A stretch of 64,000 nt of DNA from Corynebacterium glyciniphilum AJ 3170 (GCF_000626675.1 NZ_CP006842.1:1488001-1552000); one strand, 5' to 3'. Shown: positions 17,422 to 25,892, counted from the stretch's first letter. Notes: generated by a model not told the origin, from the sequence alone. Program-made: numbers and translations.

Positions 17422-18095
17422 ACCTGCTGCGCAGACTGTGGGAGAAGCGTCGGGCCACCGGGGCGCTCGCGGATTTCTACGCGGTGGCCGGACCCGCCGG
17501 TTCGACGTCACTGGATGACCTTCCCGTGCTCGCCGTCGATGTCGAGGCCACCGGACTTGACCTGGCCACCGACCGGCTGTTGTCGATCGGCTGGGTACCG
17601 ATGGATGGACGCAGGATCGTCCTGTCGGGTGCTCGGGAGGTGGTCATTTCCGGTGCGAAGGACGACGGTGGCGGTGTCGGGCAGTCCGCCACGGTGCACG
17701 GTCTCACCGATGACATGGTCGATGCCGGCATGCCGCTGGCGGAGGCTCTCGGAGAACTGCTTGCAGCACTGCAGGGACGGGTGATGCTGGCGCACTTCTC
17801 CATGATCGAGGAAGATTTCCTCTCCGCGGCGTGCCGGTCCGTCTTCGGCGCGGGGCTGGTCGTCCCGACCCTGGACACCTACGCGCTGGAGCGGCGACGG
17901 ATGGAACGGGACTCCGTCCAGCCCCGGGGTGAGGACCTGCGTCTGCCGCGGATCCGGGACCGTTACGGGCTGCCGTCCTACCCGCCGCACCGGGCGGTCA
18001 CGGACGCGCTGTCCTGTGCGGAGCTGTTTCTCGCGATGACCTCGCCGGCGAACGGCCGGTCACCCTATTCGACGTTGAGGTCCGCACAAGTATAG
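17418..18095 (+). CDS. DnaQ-like (DEDDh) 3'-5' exonuclease
   Basis: This 225-residue exonuclease-fold protein shows Exo I at D41-x-E43 (VLAVDVEATGLDL), Exo II around residues 125-135 (AHFSMIEEDFL) and Exo III with H191 and D196 (HRAVTDAL). At the usual second aspartate there is a glutamate (E131), which I believe is usual in the subfamily linked to DUF294 proteins. It probably removes nucleotides from 3' ends of DNA or RNA; the exact substrate is unknown. The ATG overlaps the DUF294 stop codon, so the two proteins are made together. It is shorter than full replicative epsilon subunits that carry a polymerase-binding tail. Confidence 0.85.
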   Translation: MNLLRRLWEKRRATGALADFYAVAGPAGSTSLDDLPVLAVDVEATGLDLATDRLLSIGWVPMDGRRIVLSGAREVVISGAKDDGGGVGQSATVHGLTDDMVDAGMPLAEALGELLAALQGRVMLAHFSMIEEDFLSAACRSVFGAGLVVPTLDTYALERRRMERDSVQPRGEDLRLPRIRDRYGLPSYPPHRAVTDALSCAELFLAMTSPANGRSPYSTLRSAQV

Positions 18096-18144
18096 ACGGG
18101 GGCGGTCTCGGTGTCCCCTGTTTTCCTCTGTAAGCTAAGTGACC

Positions 18145-18951
18145 ATGAGAATTTCGCGCATCGCACACCCTGAAGGTATGGCCTTCGTGGCACTGGAGGG
18201 GGGAGAGGCCGACGGGACCGGGGCAACCTGCCGTGAGATCGCCGGCCACCCTTTCGGGGAGCCTGAGTTCACTGGACGGACCTGGTCGTTCGAGGACGTC
18301 CGTCTGCTGGCCCCCATTCTGCCCTCCAAGGTTGTCGCCGTGGGACGCAACTACGCCGACCACGTCAAGGAGGTCTTCAACAAGTCCGCGGAGCACCTGC
18401 CGCCGACGCTCTTCCTGAAGCCGCCGACAGCCGTCGTGGGTACCGGTGCGCCGATCCGGAAGCCGGAGTGGGCCACCAGGGTCGAGTTTGAGGGCGAGTT
18501 GGCCATCGTTATCGGCAAGCCGTGCAAGGACGTCAAGCGCGACGACTGGAAGAACGTCGTGCTCGGTTTCACGATCGTCAATGACGTCTCCTCCCGCGAC
18601 CTGCAGTTCGCCGACGGTCAGTGGTCGCGTGCCAAGGGACTGGACAGCTTCTGCCCGTTGGGACCGTGGATCGAGACCGACCTGGACTTCACCGACCTGA
18701 CGGACCTGCCGATCAAGGCCCACCTGACCCATGACGGGGAGACAGAGACCAAGCAGGACTCCAACTCGGACCAGATGATCAAGTCTATCCCGGAGATCGT
18801 CGAGTGGGTCTCGCAGGCCTTTACCCTGCTTCCCGGTGATGTGATCTGCACCGGTTCACCGGCCGGCACGGCTGAGATGGTCCCCGGCGACACCATCGAC
18901 ATCGAGATCCCGGGTCTCGGACACCTGGTCAACCCTATCGAGGCCTACTGA
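18145..18951 (+). CDS. odx: Fumarylacetoacetate-hydrolase-family protein, probable oxaloacetate decarboxylase
   Basis: This 268-residue FAH-fold enzyme has the metal-binding region EFEGELAIVIGK, VNDVSSRDLQ, KGLDSFCPLGPW and the C-terminal GDVICTGSPAGTAEMVPGD. In C. glutamicum the member at the same place, between a DnaQ-like exonuclease and gltX, is a soluble oxaloacetate decarboxylase (Odx); the assignment here follows from similarity and position. Other FAH proteins act on acylpyruvates, so substrate is less certain than fold. The ATG at 18145 has the -10 hexamer TAAGCT eight bases upstream, so the message is probably leaderless. A GTG two codons upstream is in frame but too close to the promoter. 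Confidence 0.85.
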   Translation: MRISRIAHPEGMAFVALEGGEADGTGATCREIAGHPFGEPEFTGRTWSFEDVRLLAPILPSKVVAVGRNYADHVKEVFNKSAEHLPPTLFLKPPTAVVGTGAPIRKPEWATRVEFEGELAIVIGKPCKDVKRDDWKNVVLGFTIVNDVSSRDLQFADGQWSRAKGLDSFCPLGPWIETDLDFTDLTDLPIKAHLTHDGETETKQDSNSDQMIKSIPEIVEWVSQAFTLLPGDVICTGSPAGTAEMVPGDTIDIEIPGLGHLVNPIEAY

Positions 18952-18957
18952 CCCGTT

Positions 18958-18976
18958 CCCGCCGGAGGGGGGCGGG
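18958..18976. terminator. Weak hairpin between convergent odx and isochorismate synthase
   Basis: A six-base stem (CCCGCC/GGCGGG) with a seven-base loop lies between the two convergent genes and could serve both. It has no T-run, so confidence is low. Confidence 0.35.
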
Positions 18977-18997
18977 ATTACCTGGAGGGAGGGGGGC

Positions 18998-20140
18998 TCA
19001 GACCGCCCGCATCGTGGCGGGCACGTTGAGCGCCCGCAATGCGGTCTGCAGTTTCGCCGTCGTCTCCGCTGCCTCCGCGGCAGGGGAGGACGACGCGATG
19101 ACACCACCGCCGGCCCACGCCCTCGCCGTGGCTCCGGCGACTTCAGCACAGCGGATACTGACCATGTACTCGCCGTCGCCGTCATCGTTGCACCACCCGA
19201 CGAACCCGGCGTAGAAGCAGCGTGGTTCCTCGACCTCGTTGATGATGCCAATGGCGTCGTCAGTGGGTGTGCCACCGACCGCCGGGGTGGGATGCAGCAT
19301 CAGCGCGAGATCCAGGGCGGAGAAGTTCAGGTCTGGCAGCGTGCCGCGCACCGGAGTGGCGAGGTGCCACATTTCATTGGTCTTGATCAACTCGGGTGCA
19401 TCAGGAATAGAGAGCTCGGAGCAGACGCCGCTCAGTACCTGCCGGTAGTGGTCCACGACCAACTCGTGTTCGGTGAGGTCCTTGGTGGAGTCCCGCAGCA
19501 TCCGTCCGACAGTCTCGTCGGCCTGCCGGTCAGCAAGCCGGGCAGCGGAACCTGCCAGCGGACGCGCTTCGACAGTGGTCCCGCGTCTCCGGATCAGCAC
19601 CTCGGGGGAGGAACCGACCAGCATGGTGCCGCGGTCGTCCGAGCGTCCCGTCGCCGACAGGTCGACGGCGAACCCGTCCCGGTGAGCAGACAGGTCGATC
19701 AACCGGGCGGCGATGAGAAGTGGGTCGACCTCTTCGGCGAACTCGATGTCGACGGCCCGTGCCAACACCACCTTGCGCAGGGTCGTGTTATGCATCGTCT
19801 CGATCGCCGCCGCCACGGTGGACTGGTGTTCCTCGGAGCTGCTCAACGGGTGGACGTTGACCACTTCGAGCCGGTCACCGAGTTCCCGACCACGGTAATG
19901 GGCGGGCGGTTCCAGCGGCCCTTCTGTTTCGATCACGGTGCCCGGAACCGTCAACGCGGCGCGGTTTCCGGTGTCGAAGGGGACGGCGCCGACGACGAGT
20001 CGTGCGCTGCCGTCACGCAGTGCTGTCGCAGCCTCGAACGGATCGGGGAAGGACGTGCGTGTCCCCTGAGTGCGGATGCTGCCCGACGCGCGGGACAGGA
20101 GAAAGTCCGGCGCTGTTGACGGGCGATCGTTATTGATCAC
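18998..20140 (-). CDS. entC: Isochorismate synthase
   Basis: This protein of about 380 residues is in the chorismate-binding family, converting chorismate to isochorismate for menaquinone or siderophore synthesis. Typical segments are LRKVVLARAVDI, GSSPEVLIRRRGTTVEARPLAG, STKDLTEHELVV, HPTPAVGGTPTDDA, and YAGFVGW with EYMVSIRCAEV near the C-terminus. No siderophore genes are nearby, so the menaquinone route is at least as likely and menF would be an equally fair name. The GTG at 20140 has a -10 TACGGT six bases upstream (leaderless); the open frame continues to 20224 without family similarity. It is convergent with odx and in the same direction as the SDR gene upstream. Confidence 0.87.
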   Translation of the reverse strand: MINNDRPSTAPDFLLSRASGSIRTQGTRTSFPDPFEAATALRDGSARLVVGAVPFDTGNRAALTVPGTVIETEGPLEPPAHYRGRELGDRLEVVNVHPLSSSEEHQSTVAAAIETMHNTTLRKVVLARAVDIEFAEEVDPLLIAARLIDLSAHRDGFAVDLSATGRSDDRGTMLVGSSPEVLIRRRGTTVEARPLAGSAARLADRQADETVGRMLRDSTKDLTEHELVVDHYRQVLSGVCSELSIPDAPELIKTNEMWHLATPVRGTLPDLNFSALDLALMLHPTPAVGGTPTDDAIGIINEVEEPRCFYAGFVGWCNDDGDGEYMVSIRCAEVAGATARAWAGGGVIASSSPAAEAAETTAKLQTALRALNVPATMRAV

Positions 20141-20216
20141 ACAGCCACCGTACTCAGGGGGGCGAAACAAACTGAAATTGCTCGTCCCACAGGTGCGGGC
20201 ACGGGCGCCGACGCGC

Positions 20217-20984
20217 TCAGCCACGGCCGAGGTACGGCATCCCGGCAGCTGTCACCGTCACCCGGTCCACGCTCACGTCGGTGGGCATCTGTGCCACGCT
20301 GACCAGGAGTCGGGCCGCGTCGGCGGCGTCGAAGGTGGGTTCGGACGGAGCATTCGTGGTGAATGTGTCGAGGAGCGCGGTGCGTGCATTGCCGATGTCC
20401 AGTTCAGTGGCGGTGATCCCCACGTCCCGGCCGTCCAGTGCCGTCGACACCGTCAGCGAGGCCACGGCAGCCTTGGATGCGGCGTATGCGCCGGCGCCTG
20501 CACGTGGGGCATGTGCCGCGATGGACCCGTTGTTGATGATCCGTCCGCCGCCGTGGGCCGCCATCCAGGTGAAAGCGGCCTGGGTGCAGAGGAAGGCTCC
20601 GGTGAGATTGGTGCGTACGGTCGTGTCGAAGTCGGTGGGGTCGATGGTGTCGATACGACCTGTGGGACCGGGGACGCCGGCGTTGTTGACCAGAAGGTCG
20701 AGTCTTCCGAGCTCACCGGTCACCTGGGCGAAGGCAGCGGCGACGGAGTGCCGGTCGGTCACATCGCACACGACGGCGAGGTGCCCGTCGCCCCGACAGG
20801 CCACAACGGTTTCCTCGAGGGTCTGCCGGGTACGGCCCAGAGCGGCGACAGTCCAACCGGCGTCCGCCAGGGCAACGGCGAAAGTCCGCCCCAGCCCACC
20901 GCCGGCACCGGTAATGGCGACGACAGGCGCGTCGGCAGGACGGTCAGGGTGCGGGGGAGTCTCGAAACCAGTCATGGCTGCCAT
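20217..20984 (-). CDS. Short-chain dehydrogenase/reductase (SDR)
   Basis: This 255-residue classical SDR has the cofactor motif ITGAGGGLGRTF, the NNAG motif (LLVNNAGVPGP), the catalytic serine in NNGSIAAH and the Y-x-x-x-K pair in AYAASKAA. It reduces or oxidises a carbonyl or alcohol group with NAD(P). The substrate cannot be read from the sequence. ATG at 20984 is used; a second ATG three codons on (20975) is equally possible, and neither has a clear ribosome-binding site or -10 nearby. It lies 76 bases upstream of the isochorismate synthase start, in the same direction. Confidence 0.85.
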   Translation of the reverse strand: MAAMTGFETPPHPDRPADAPVVAITGAGGGLGRTFAVALADAGWTVAALGRTRQTLEETVVACRGDGHLAVVCDVTDRHSVAAAFAQVTGELGRLDLLVNNAGVPGPTGRIDTIDPTDFDTTVRTNLTGAFLCTQAAFTWMAAHGGGRIINNGSIAAHAPRAGAGAYAASKAAVASLTVSTALDGRDVGITATELDIGNARTALLDTFTTNAPSEPTFDAADAARLLVSVAQMPTDVSVDRVTVTAAGMPYLGRG

Positions 20985-21071
20985 TCTCGCTGATCCAGAA
21001 CGCTTCCGGACGGTAGATTGGAATAACCGGTACCGTCCCGAGGAATACCCCGGGAGAACGGAGACGAAAGT

Positions 21072-21818
21072 ATGTCAGCGGAACTGACCAGCATGGTGAA
21101 CACAGTGAACTGTTCAATCGGGAGGCCGCCGGGCGACCCGGATCTGAGCCGGGCCGCAGCCCTTGGCCTGGACAGGATTGAGCTGTGGTGGCCGTGGACC
21201 ACCCCTGAACCCACTGACCACGAGATCGACGACCTGGTGGGCGAGCTGACGCGTCGGGAACTCACCCTGATCGCCGTGAACTACTGGGGTGGTGACACCT
21301 CGGCCGGGGACCGGGGTGTCCTGCACGAGCGGCCCTTGAGTCGACGGCATGTCGACGCGATGTCGCGGCTGGCTGACGGTACCGGAGCTGACCGCTTCAA
21401 CCTGTTGGTCGGACGAGGAGGCCGTAAGCTCGGACCCGACCAGCTCGACAACATCGCTGCTGTGGCGCACACGGCGGAAGGCAGAGGGCAGGGCATCGTT
21501 CTGATCGAGCCCAGCTCCGGTGTGGACGACTATCCGATCGCCACGATCGCTGACGCGCGGGCGGTGATCAGCAGCATCTCCAACACCGCATTACTGGCTG
21601 ACCTGTGGCATCTCAGCCAGACCGATGACGTGCCGACGTGGTTGGACACTCTCGGGAAGTCGGACGACGACGATGCGGTATTCCCGGCGCACGTCCAGAT
21701 CGCCGACGAACCCGGTCGTGGTGCACCGGGGAGTGGCGCGCTGCCGCTGGAGGAATGGGTGGGTGCGCTGCGCTCCGCCGGGTACTCCGGCGACGTGGCG
21801 GGGGAGTGGATGTGGTGA
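21072..21818 (+). CDS. Hydroxypyruvate isomerase-like TIM-barrel protein
   Basis: This 248-residue protein is in the xylose-isomerase-like TIM-barrel superfamily. It has VLIEPSSGVDDYP at the usual metal-binding glutamate, ALLADLWHLSQT, HVQIADEPGRGAPGSG and a final GDVAGEWMW, all matching the hydroxypyruvate isomerase (Hyi) pattern. Hyi interconverts hydroxypyruvate and tartronate semialdehyde; no glyoxylate-pathway partner lies next to it, so the true substrate may differ. A GGAGAC ribosome-binding site precedes the ATG, and a -10-like TAGATT lies at 21014-21019. gltX begins 11 bases after the stop, so the two are probably co-transcribed. Confidence 0.72.
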   Translation: MSAELTSMVNTVNCSIGRPPGDPDLSRAAALGLDRIELWWPWTTPEPTDHEIDDLVGELTRRELTLIAVNYWGGDTSAGDRGVLHERPLSRRHVDAMSRLADGTGADRFNLLVGRGGRKLGPDQLDNIAAVAHTAEGRGQGIVLIEPSSGVDDYPIATIADARAVISSISNTALLADLWHLSQTDDVPTWLDTLGKSDDDDAVFPAHVQIADEPGRGAPGSGALPLEEWVGALRSAGYSGDVAGEWMW

Positions 21819-21829
21819 AATAGGGCACC

Positions 21830-23320
21830 ATGAGTGAAGTACGCGTACGTTTCTGCCCCTCGCCGACCGGGACCCCGCACGTCGGCATGGTCCGCACCGC
21901 ACTGTTCAACTGGGCCTACGCCCGGCACACCGGCGGCAAGCTGGTGTTCCGGATCGAGGACACCGACGCTGCCCGCGACTCCGAGGAGTCCTACGAGGCG
22001 ATCGTCGACTCCCTGACCTGGCTCGGCCTGGACTGGGACGAGGGTGTCGGGGAGCCCGGAGGCCCGCACGGTCCCTACCGGCAGTCCCAGCGTATGGAGA
22101 TCTACACAGAGGTTCTCGAGAAGCTCAAGGCGTCCGGCGACGTCTACCCGGCCTACTCGACCCCCGAGGAGGTCGAGGAGCGTCACCGTGCGGCCGGTCG
22201 GGACCCGAAGCTGGGGTACGACAACTTCGACCGCGACCTGTCCTCCGAGCAGATCGCGGCCTTCGAGGCAGAGGGGCGCTCCCCGGTGTGGCGGCTGCGT
22301 ATGCCGCAGAAGTCCTGGACCTGGTCTGACCTTGTCCGCGGTGACATGGTCGTCGACGGGACGACGGTGCCGGACTTCGTGGTGGCACGCTCCAACGGCC
22401 AGCCGCTCTACACCCTGGTCAACCCGGTCGACGATGCCCTGATGCGCATCACCCACGTGCTGCGTGGCGAAGATCTGCTGCCGTCAACCCCGCGTCAGCT
22501 CGCGCTGTACGAGGCCCTGGTGCGTATTGGTATCGCCGAGGCGACCCCCACCTTCGGCCACCTGCCGTTCGTCATGGGTGAGGGCAACAAGAAGCTCTCG
22601 AAGCGTGATCCGGAGTCCAACCTGTTCAACCACCGGGACAACGGCATCATCCCGGAGGGCATGCTGAACTACCTCTCCCTGCTGGGCTGGTCCCTGTCGG
22701 CTGACGAGGACGTCTTCGGCGTCGAGCAGCTCGTGGCGAACTTCGACGTCGCCGATGTCAAACCCAATCCGGCGCGGTTCGACCAGAAGAAGCTCGAAGC
22801 ACTCAACGCCGACCACATCCGCCTGCTGGATCTGGAGGACTTCACCGGGCGGCTGCGCAGCTATCTGGAGGAGTACAAGGGCTTCCCGACGGACTATCCG
22901 GACGACAAGTTCGCTTTCGCCGCAGACCTGGTGCAGACCCGGATCAAGACCCTCAGCGACGCCGACGGCCTGTTGCGTTTCCTGGTGACCGCAGACGAGG
23001 ACCTCGAGCTCGAGGCCAAGTCGGCGAAGAAGAACCTCAAGGAGGATGCGGTCGAGGTTCTCGACGCTGCCATCGAGGAGGTCCAGGCCATTGACGGTGA
23101 CGTGTTCGTCACCGCGACCATCGAGGCGGCCCTGTCCTCGCGTCTGATCGAGACCATGGAACTCAAGCCGCGCAAGGCCTACGGCGCCCTGCGGGTGGCG
23201 GTTTCCGGGGCTGCGGTCTCGCCGCCGCTCTTCGAGTCGATGGAGCTGCTGGGGAAGGAGTCCACCCTCGCCCGTCTGCGTGCGGCCCGCGCGGTCACGC
23301 CGTGGGCCGCCGCGGAGTAG
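21830..23320 (+). CDS. gltX: Glutamyl-tRNA synthetase
   Basis: GltX attaches glutamate to tRNA-Glu. In bacteria without glutaminyl-tRNA synthetase, including actinobacteria, it also charges tRNA-Gln, which is then amidated by GatCAB. The 496-residue class I synthetase has the HIGH-type motif in [29 protein letters not shown], and the KMSKS-type motif NKKLSKRDP. The C-terminal half is the anticodon-binding helical domain. The start follows the upstream isomerase-like gene by 11 bases. tRNA-Gln and tRNA-Glu genes follow immediately downstream, so enzyme and substrates are encoded together. Confidence 0.97.
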   Translation: MSEVRVRFCPSPTGTPHVGMVRTALFNWAYARHTGGKLVFRIEDTDAARDSEESYEAIVDSLTWLGLDWDEGVGEPGGPHGPYRQSQRMEIYTEVLEKLKASGDVYPAYSTPEEVEERHRAAGRDPKLGYDNFDRDLSSEQIAAFEAEGRSPVWRLRMPQKSWTWSDLVRGDMVVDGTTVPDFVVARSNGQPLYTLVNPVDDALMRITHVLRGEDLLPSTPRQLALYEALVRIGIAEATPTFGHLPFVMGEGNKKLSKRDPESNLFNHRDNGIIPEGMLNYLSLLGWSLSADEDVFGVEQLVANFDVADVKPNPARFDQKKLEALNADHIRLLDLEDFTGRLRSYLEEYKGFPTDYPDDKFAFAADLVQTRIKTLSDADGLLRFLVTADEDLELEAKSAKKNLKEDAVEVLDAAIEEVQAIDGDVFVTATIEAALSSRLIETMELKPRKAYGALRVAVSGAAVSPPLFESMELLGKESTLARLRAARAVTPWAAAE

Positions 23321-23360
23321 GACGGCTACTGGAGCAGGAGTACTGCTCTGACCTCGCAAT

Positions 23361-23390
23361 TTGCGACTCGGAGTGCGTCCTGGTTATAGT
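23361..23390 (+). promoter_or_regulatory. Promoter of the tRNA-Gln/tRNA-Glu unit
   Basis: TTGCGA at 23361-23366 and TATAGT at 23385-23390 are separated by 18 bases, a strong sigma-70-type promoter about 50 bases before tRNA-Gln. The stretch after it (CCGTTGCA followed by CAGCGCGG) recurs after the promoter of the second tRNA-Glu copy. Confidence 0.75.
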
Positions 23391-23441
23391 ATCCACCGTT
23401 GCAAGGCAGCGCGGGGAACACGCGGTGCACAGAGCAACGAA

Positions 23442-23513
23442 TGGCCTATGGTGTAATTGGCAACACAGCGGTTTCTGGTACCGTCGTTCTAGGTTCGAGT
23501 CCTGGTAGGCCAG
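23442..23513 (+). tRNA. tRNA-Gln (anticodon CTG)
   Basis: The 72-base gene folds as a cloverleaf. The acceptor arms TGGCCTA/TAGGCCA pair fully. The anticodon stem GCGGT/ACCGT holds the loop TTCTGGT, giving anticodon CTG. The T arm has loop TTCGAGT, and the discriminator base is G. CCA is not encoded. It reads CAG codons and is followed 36 bases on by tRNA-Glu. Confidence 0.95.
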
Positions 23514-23549
23514 CGGAAACGCTGGATATGATGTGCAGTTTGTTTTCTC

Positions 23550-23622
23550 GCCCCGTTCGTCTAGCGGCCTAGGACGCTGGCCTCTCACGCCGGTAACACG
23601 GGTTCAAATCCCGTACGGGGTA
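23550..23622 (+). tRNA. tRNA-Glu (anticodon CTC), copy 1
   Basis: This 73-base tRNA has acceptor arms GCCCCGT/ACGGGGT, an anticodon stem CTGGC/GCCGG with loop CTCTCAC (anticodon CTC), and T loop TTCAAAT. The discriminator is A and CCA is not encoded. It is co-transcribed with tRNA-Gln. The sequence is identical to the copy at 25820-25892. Confidence 0.95.
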
Positions 23623-23637
23623 CAAGGTATGTGAATG

Positions 23638-23665
23638 AAAAGCCCGGTCTTCGGACCGGGCTTTT
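23638..23665 (+). terminator. Terminator of the tRNA unit (TTCG tetraloop)
   Basis: A 9-bp stem (AGCCCGGTC/GACCGGGCT), extended by A-T pairs, closes on a TTCG tetraloop and is followed by TTTT. It is a strong intrinsic terminator. The same stem and loop follow the second tRNA-Glu copy. Confidence 0.93.
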
Positions 23666-23810
23666 CGCATGTCCAGGGTCAGGGGCTCCGGAACCCCGCG
23701 CCGTTGTCGGTCCGGGACCCGCAATTCCACCGATGCCGCGGTGTTCCAGAACAACGTCGACCAGACCGGACCAGTCCGGTAGGGGCGGGGAGGGAGGGTG
23801 CGTCGGTGGG

Positions 23811-23822
23811 TTCGTATACGAA
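23811..23822. promoter_or_regulatory. Perfect 12-bp palindrome upstream of the histidine phosphatase gene
   Basis: TTCGTATACGAA is a perfect palindrome, 24 bases before the ATG at 23847. It overlaps a possible -10 (TATACG) and precedes TAGGGT at about 23828. This is the usual place for a repressor operator; the protein that would bind it is not evident. Confidence 0.4.
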
Positions 23823-23846
23823 AGGTCTAGGGTGGGTGAGGTGACC

Positions 23847-24659
23847 ATGCCGAAGAACCTGATCCTCGTCCGCCACGGCCAGAGTGAAGCCAATGTGATC
23901 CAGCGTGCAGACAAGGCCGGCGACCAGGCACTGTTCAGTGAAGAGACGATGCTGGTGGCGGACCGCTCGTGGCGGCTCACCGATGCAGGTGTCGCCCAGG
24001 CGCACGCGGCTGGCACGTGGATCACCAACCATGTCGACGATCTCGACCGCTGTATCACCTCCCCGTACGTCCGTACCCGGGAGACCGCGGCGAACCTGGG
24101 ACTGGTGGGCGCGCGGTGGGAAGAGAACCGCGTGGTGCGAGAGCGGTCCTGGGGCGAAATCTCGCCACTGCCGCGCAAGGTCTTCGAGGAGCAGTACGCG
24201 CACAACGCTCTGCTGCGGAGGAAGGATCCGCTGTACTGGGCACCGCCGGCGGGTGAGTCGATCGCGAACGTCGCAGAGAACCGGGTGCGGAACATGCTCA
24301 GCACCCTGCACCGGGAGAGTAGCGAGCAGAACGTCCTGGTGGTCACGCACGGGGACTTCATGTGGTCAACGCGCCTGGTCCTCGAGCGATGGAGTGACGA
24401 GGAGTTCCTGCGGTACGACAAGGACTCGGAGATGACCATCTTCAACTGCACGGTGCTGCACTACACACGGATCAGCCCCGATACCGGGGAGGTGGCCCCC
24501 TGGATGCGGTGGGTCCGCGCGGCACACCCGTTCTGCGACAGGACGACCGGTCAGTGGCGCATGGTCGAACAGCCGTGGCAGCGTTTCGACCGCGACTACC
24601 TCAGCAATGAAGAGCTGCTGGCGGTCGCCGAGGAGCAGGCGCGGCTGTTGTCGGAGTAA
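23847..24659 (+). CDS. Histidine phosphatase family (phosphoglycerate mutase-like) protein
   Basis: This 270-residue protein of the histidine phosphatase superfamily has the catalytic LILVRHGQSEANV at its N-terminus, RERSWGEIS for the acid-base glutamate region and VVTHGDFM for the second histidine. These enzymes remove phosphate from small metabolites or proteins through a phosphohistidine. The specific substrate is unknown, and the family often carries unreliable phosphoglycerate-mutase labels. The ATG at 23847 has GGTGAGG five bases upstream; the open frame begins much earlier but would cross the tRNA terminator. It lies, with the next gene, between the two identical tRNA-Glu copies. Confidence 0.85.
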   Translation: MPKNLILVRHGQSEANVIQRADKAGDQALFSEETMLVADRSWRLTDAGVAQAHAAGTWITNHVDDLDRCITSPYVRTRETAANLGLVGARWEENRVVRERSWGEISPLPRKVFEEQYAHNALLRRKDPLYWAPPAGESIANVAENRVRNMLSTLHRESSEQNVLVVTHGDFMWSTRLVLERWSDEEFLRYDKDSEMTIFNCTVLHYTRISPDTGEVAPWMRWVRAAHPFCDRTTGQWRMVEQPWQRFDRDYLSNEELLAVAEEQARLLSE

Positions 24660-24663
24660 CAGG

Positions 24664-25665
24664 TCAGGACCGGCCCGTCACGGTGCCGTCCTCGATGTGG
24701 AACGCATGGAAGAGGCCGTTCTTCGTGGGGCCGACCTCGACGGCCACGGCGTCCGTCATGACGTCTGAGCGGTCCGTGTAGCCCAACAGGTACTCGTCGA
24801 AAGCGGGAAGGTCCCGTGGAGTGCTGAGCGCGTTGTCGACTTCTGCGTCCGTGACATCCCGCTGCCAGTCGGCCAGGTGGAGTATCCGACCGTCTGGGGC
24901 GTTAAGAGTGACGACAGTGCCGGTGTCGAGAGCGAGAGCGGTCGCTGTGCGCACGTCCCGGAGCATCAGCCCCGACCACCATGCCAGGTCCTTGACGGTG
25001 GCAGGCCCGCGCGAGCGGTAGTAGCGGACGGCGAGCTCGCGCAACGCGTCCTTCCCGGTGAGGTCGCGGGGCCGTGGCACGACGGCGTCGTGGAGGACGA
25101 AGGTGTCCTCGCTACGCCCTGTGCCGGTGGAGCGCGACCCCTGGATGATCTCACCCTCACCGCCGAAATGGCGCAGCATGTGCGGCCCACGCCCGCCGTC
25201 CGGGTTTACCCCCGCCTCCGCGAACACCTGGTAGGCCTCGCTGCGTGGCAGGGGAGCGGGAGTGGCTGCGAGCCGGACGAGGAGCGCCGTTCGGCATGTG
25301 TCGACGTCGTTGTCGGAGAGCCCCAGGCCGCTTCGGCGCTTCTCCGAGGCAGCCTGGACCCGTGGCGTGCACAGGCGGGTCATCCACCGCACGTCTTCCG
25401 CGGCGAGCAGATGGTGGGTGCCGCGCTGCGACCAGCTGCGGACGACACCGGCATCGTCGAGGGCAGCCTCGGCGAGGTCAGTCACTCCAGCACGCAGACC
25501 GAGTGCGGTGACTCCGGCACGGAGATTCTGCGCCTGCACGGCGAGCATGTGCGCGGACGCGGCGTGGATGTCCGCCCCCTCGGGGAGCGGTCGCGCCCGT
25601 GACGGTGCGAGCAGTTGCGCGATAAGCCGGAAGCCTCGGAGACGGTCGGCACTGAGCGTGGTCAT
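24664..25665 (-). CDS. Winged-helix DNA-binding domain protein (HTH_42 / AlkZ-like)
   Basis: This 333-residue protein resembles the HTH_42 family, which includes AlkZ/YcaQ DNA glycosylases. The segment HMLAVQAQNLRAGVTALGLR holds the Q-x-Q/D-like motif, and SWSQRGTHHLLAAEDVRWM and RRYYRSRGPATVKDLAWWSG-type segments match the family's winged-helix repeats (here VRYYRSRGPATVKDLAWW). AlkZ enzymes unhook DNA crosslinks or remove alkylated bases. Whether this member is a glycosylase is uncertain, because many actinobacterial homologues are untested. The start has a -10 TACGCT six bases upstream on the minus strand (leaderless). It is convergent with the histidine phosphatase gene, with four bases between stops. 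Confidence 0.75.
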   Translation of the reverse strand: MTTLSADRLRGFRLIAQLLAPSRARPLPEGADIHAASAHMLAVQAQNLRAGVTALGLRAGVTDLAEAALDDAGVVRSWSQRGTHHLLAAEDVRWMTRLCTPRVQAASEKRRSGLGLSDNDVDTCRTALLVRLAATPAPLPRSEAYQVFAEAGVNPDGGRGPHMLRHFGGEGEIIQGSRSTGTGRSEDTFVLHDAVVPRPRDLTGKDALRELAVRYYRSRGPATVKDLAWWSGLMLRDVRTATALALDTGTVVTLNAPDGRILHLADWQRDVTDAEVDNALSTPRDLPAFDEYLLGYTDRSDVMTDAVAVEVGPTKNGLFHAFHIEDGTVTGRS

Positions 25666-25730
25666 GGGTCCAGCGTAGTCGGTGGGGCGGACCGGGGTTC
25701 AGACAGGATCTTCGCACGTCATGGACGTGA

Positions 25731-25761
25731 TTATGTGCTTCTACCGACAGTCCTATATAGT
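25731..25761 (+). promoter_or_regulatory. Promoter of the second tRNA-Glu gene
   Basis: TATAGT at 25756-25761 is the -10; a weak -35 (TTATGT at 25731-25736) lies 19 bases upstream. The bases after it (CTCCGTTGCACAGCGCGG) resemble those after the first tRNA promoter, indicating common origin. Confidence 0.55.
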
Positions 25762-25819
25762 TCTCTCCGTTGCACAGCGCGGACACACGTCCTGCTGGTC
25801 AATCTATGTGAAAGTCCTT

Positions 25820-25892
25820 GCCCCGTTCGTCTAGCGGCCTAGGACGCTGGCCTCTCACGCCGGTAACACGGGTTCAAATCCCGTACGGGGTA
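25820..25892 (+). tRNA. tRNA-Glu (anticodon CTC), copy 2
   Basis: This 73-base sequence is identical to the tRNA-Glu gene at 23550-23622, with the same cloverleaf and anticodon CTC. It stands alone under its own promoter and is followed by a copy of the same terminator. CCA is not encoded. Confidence 0.95.
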
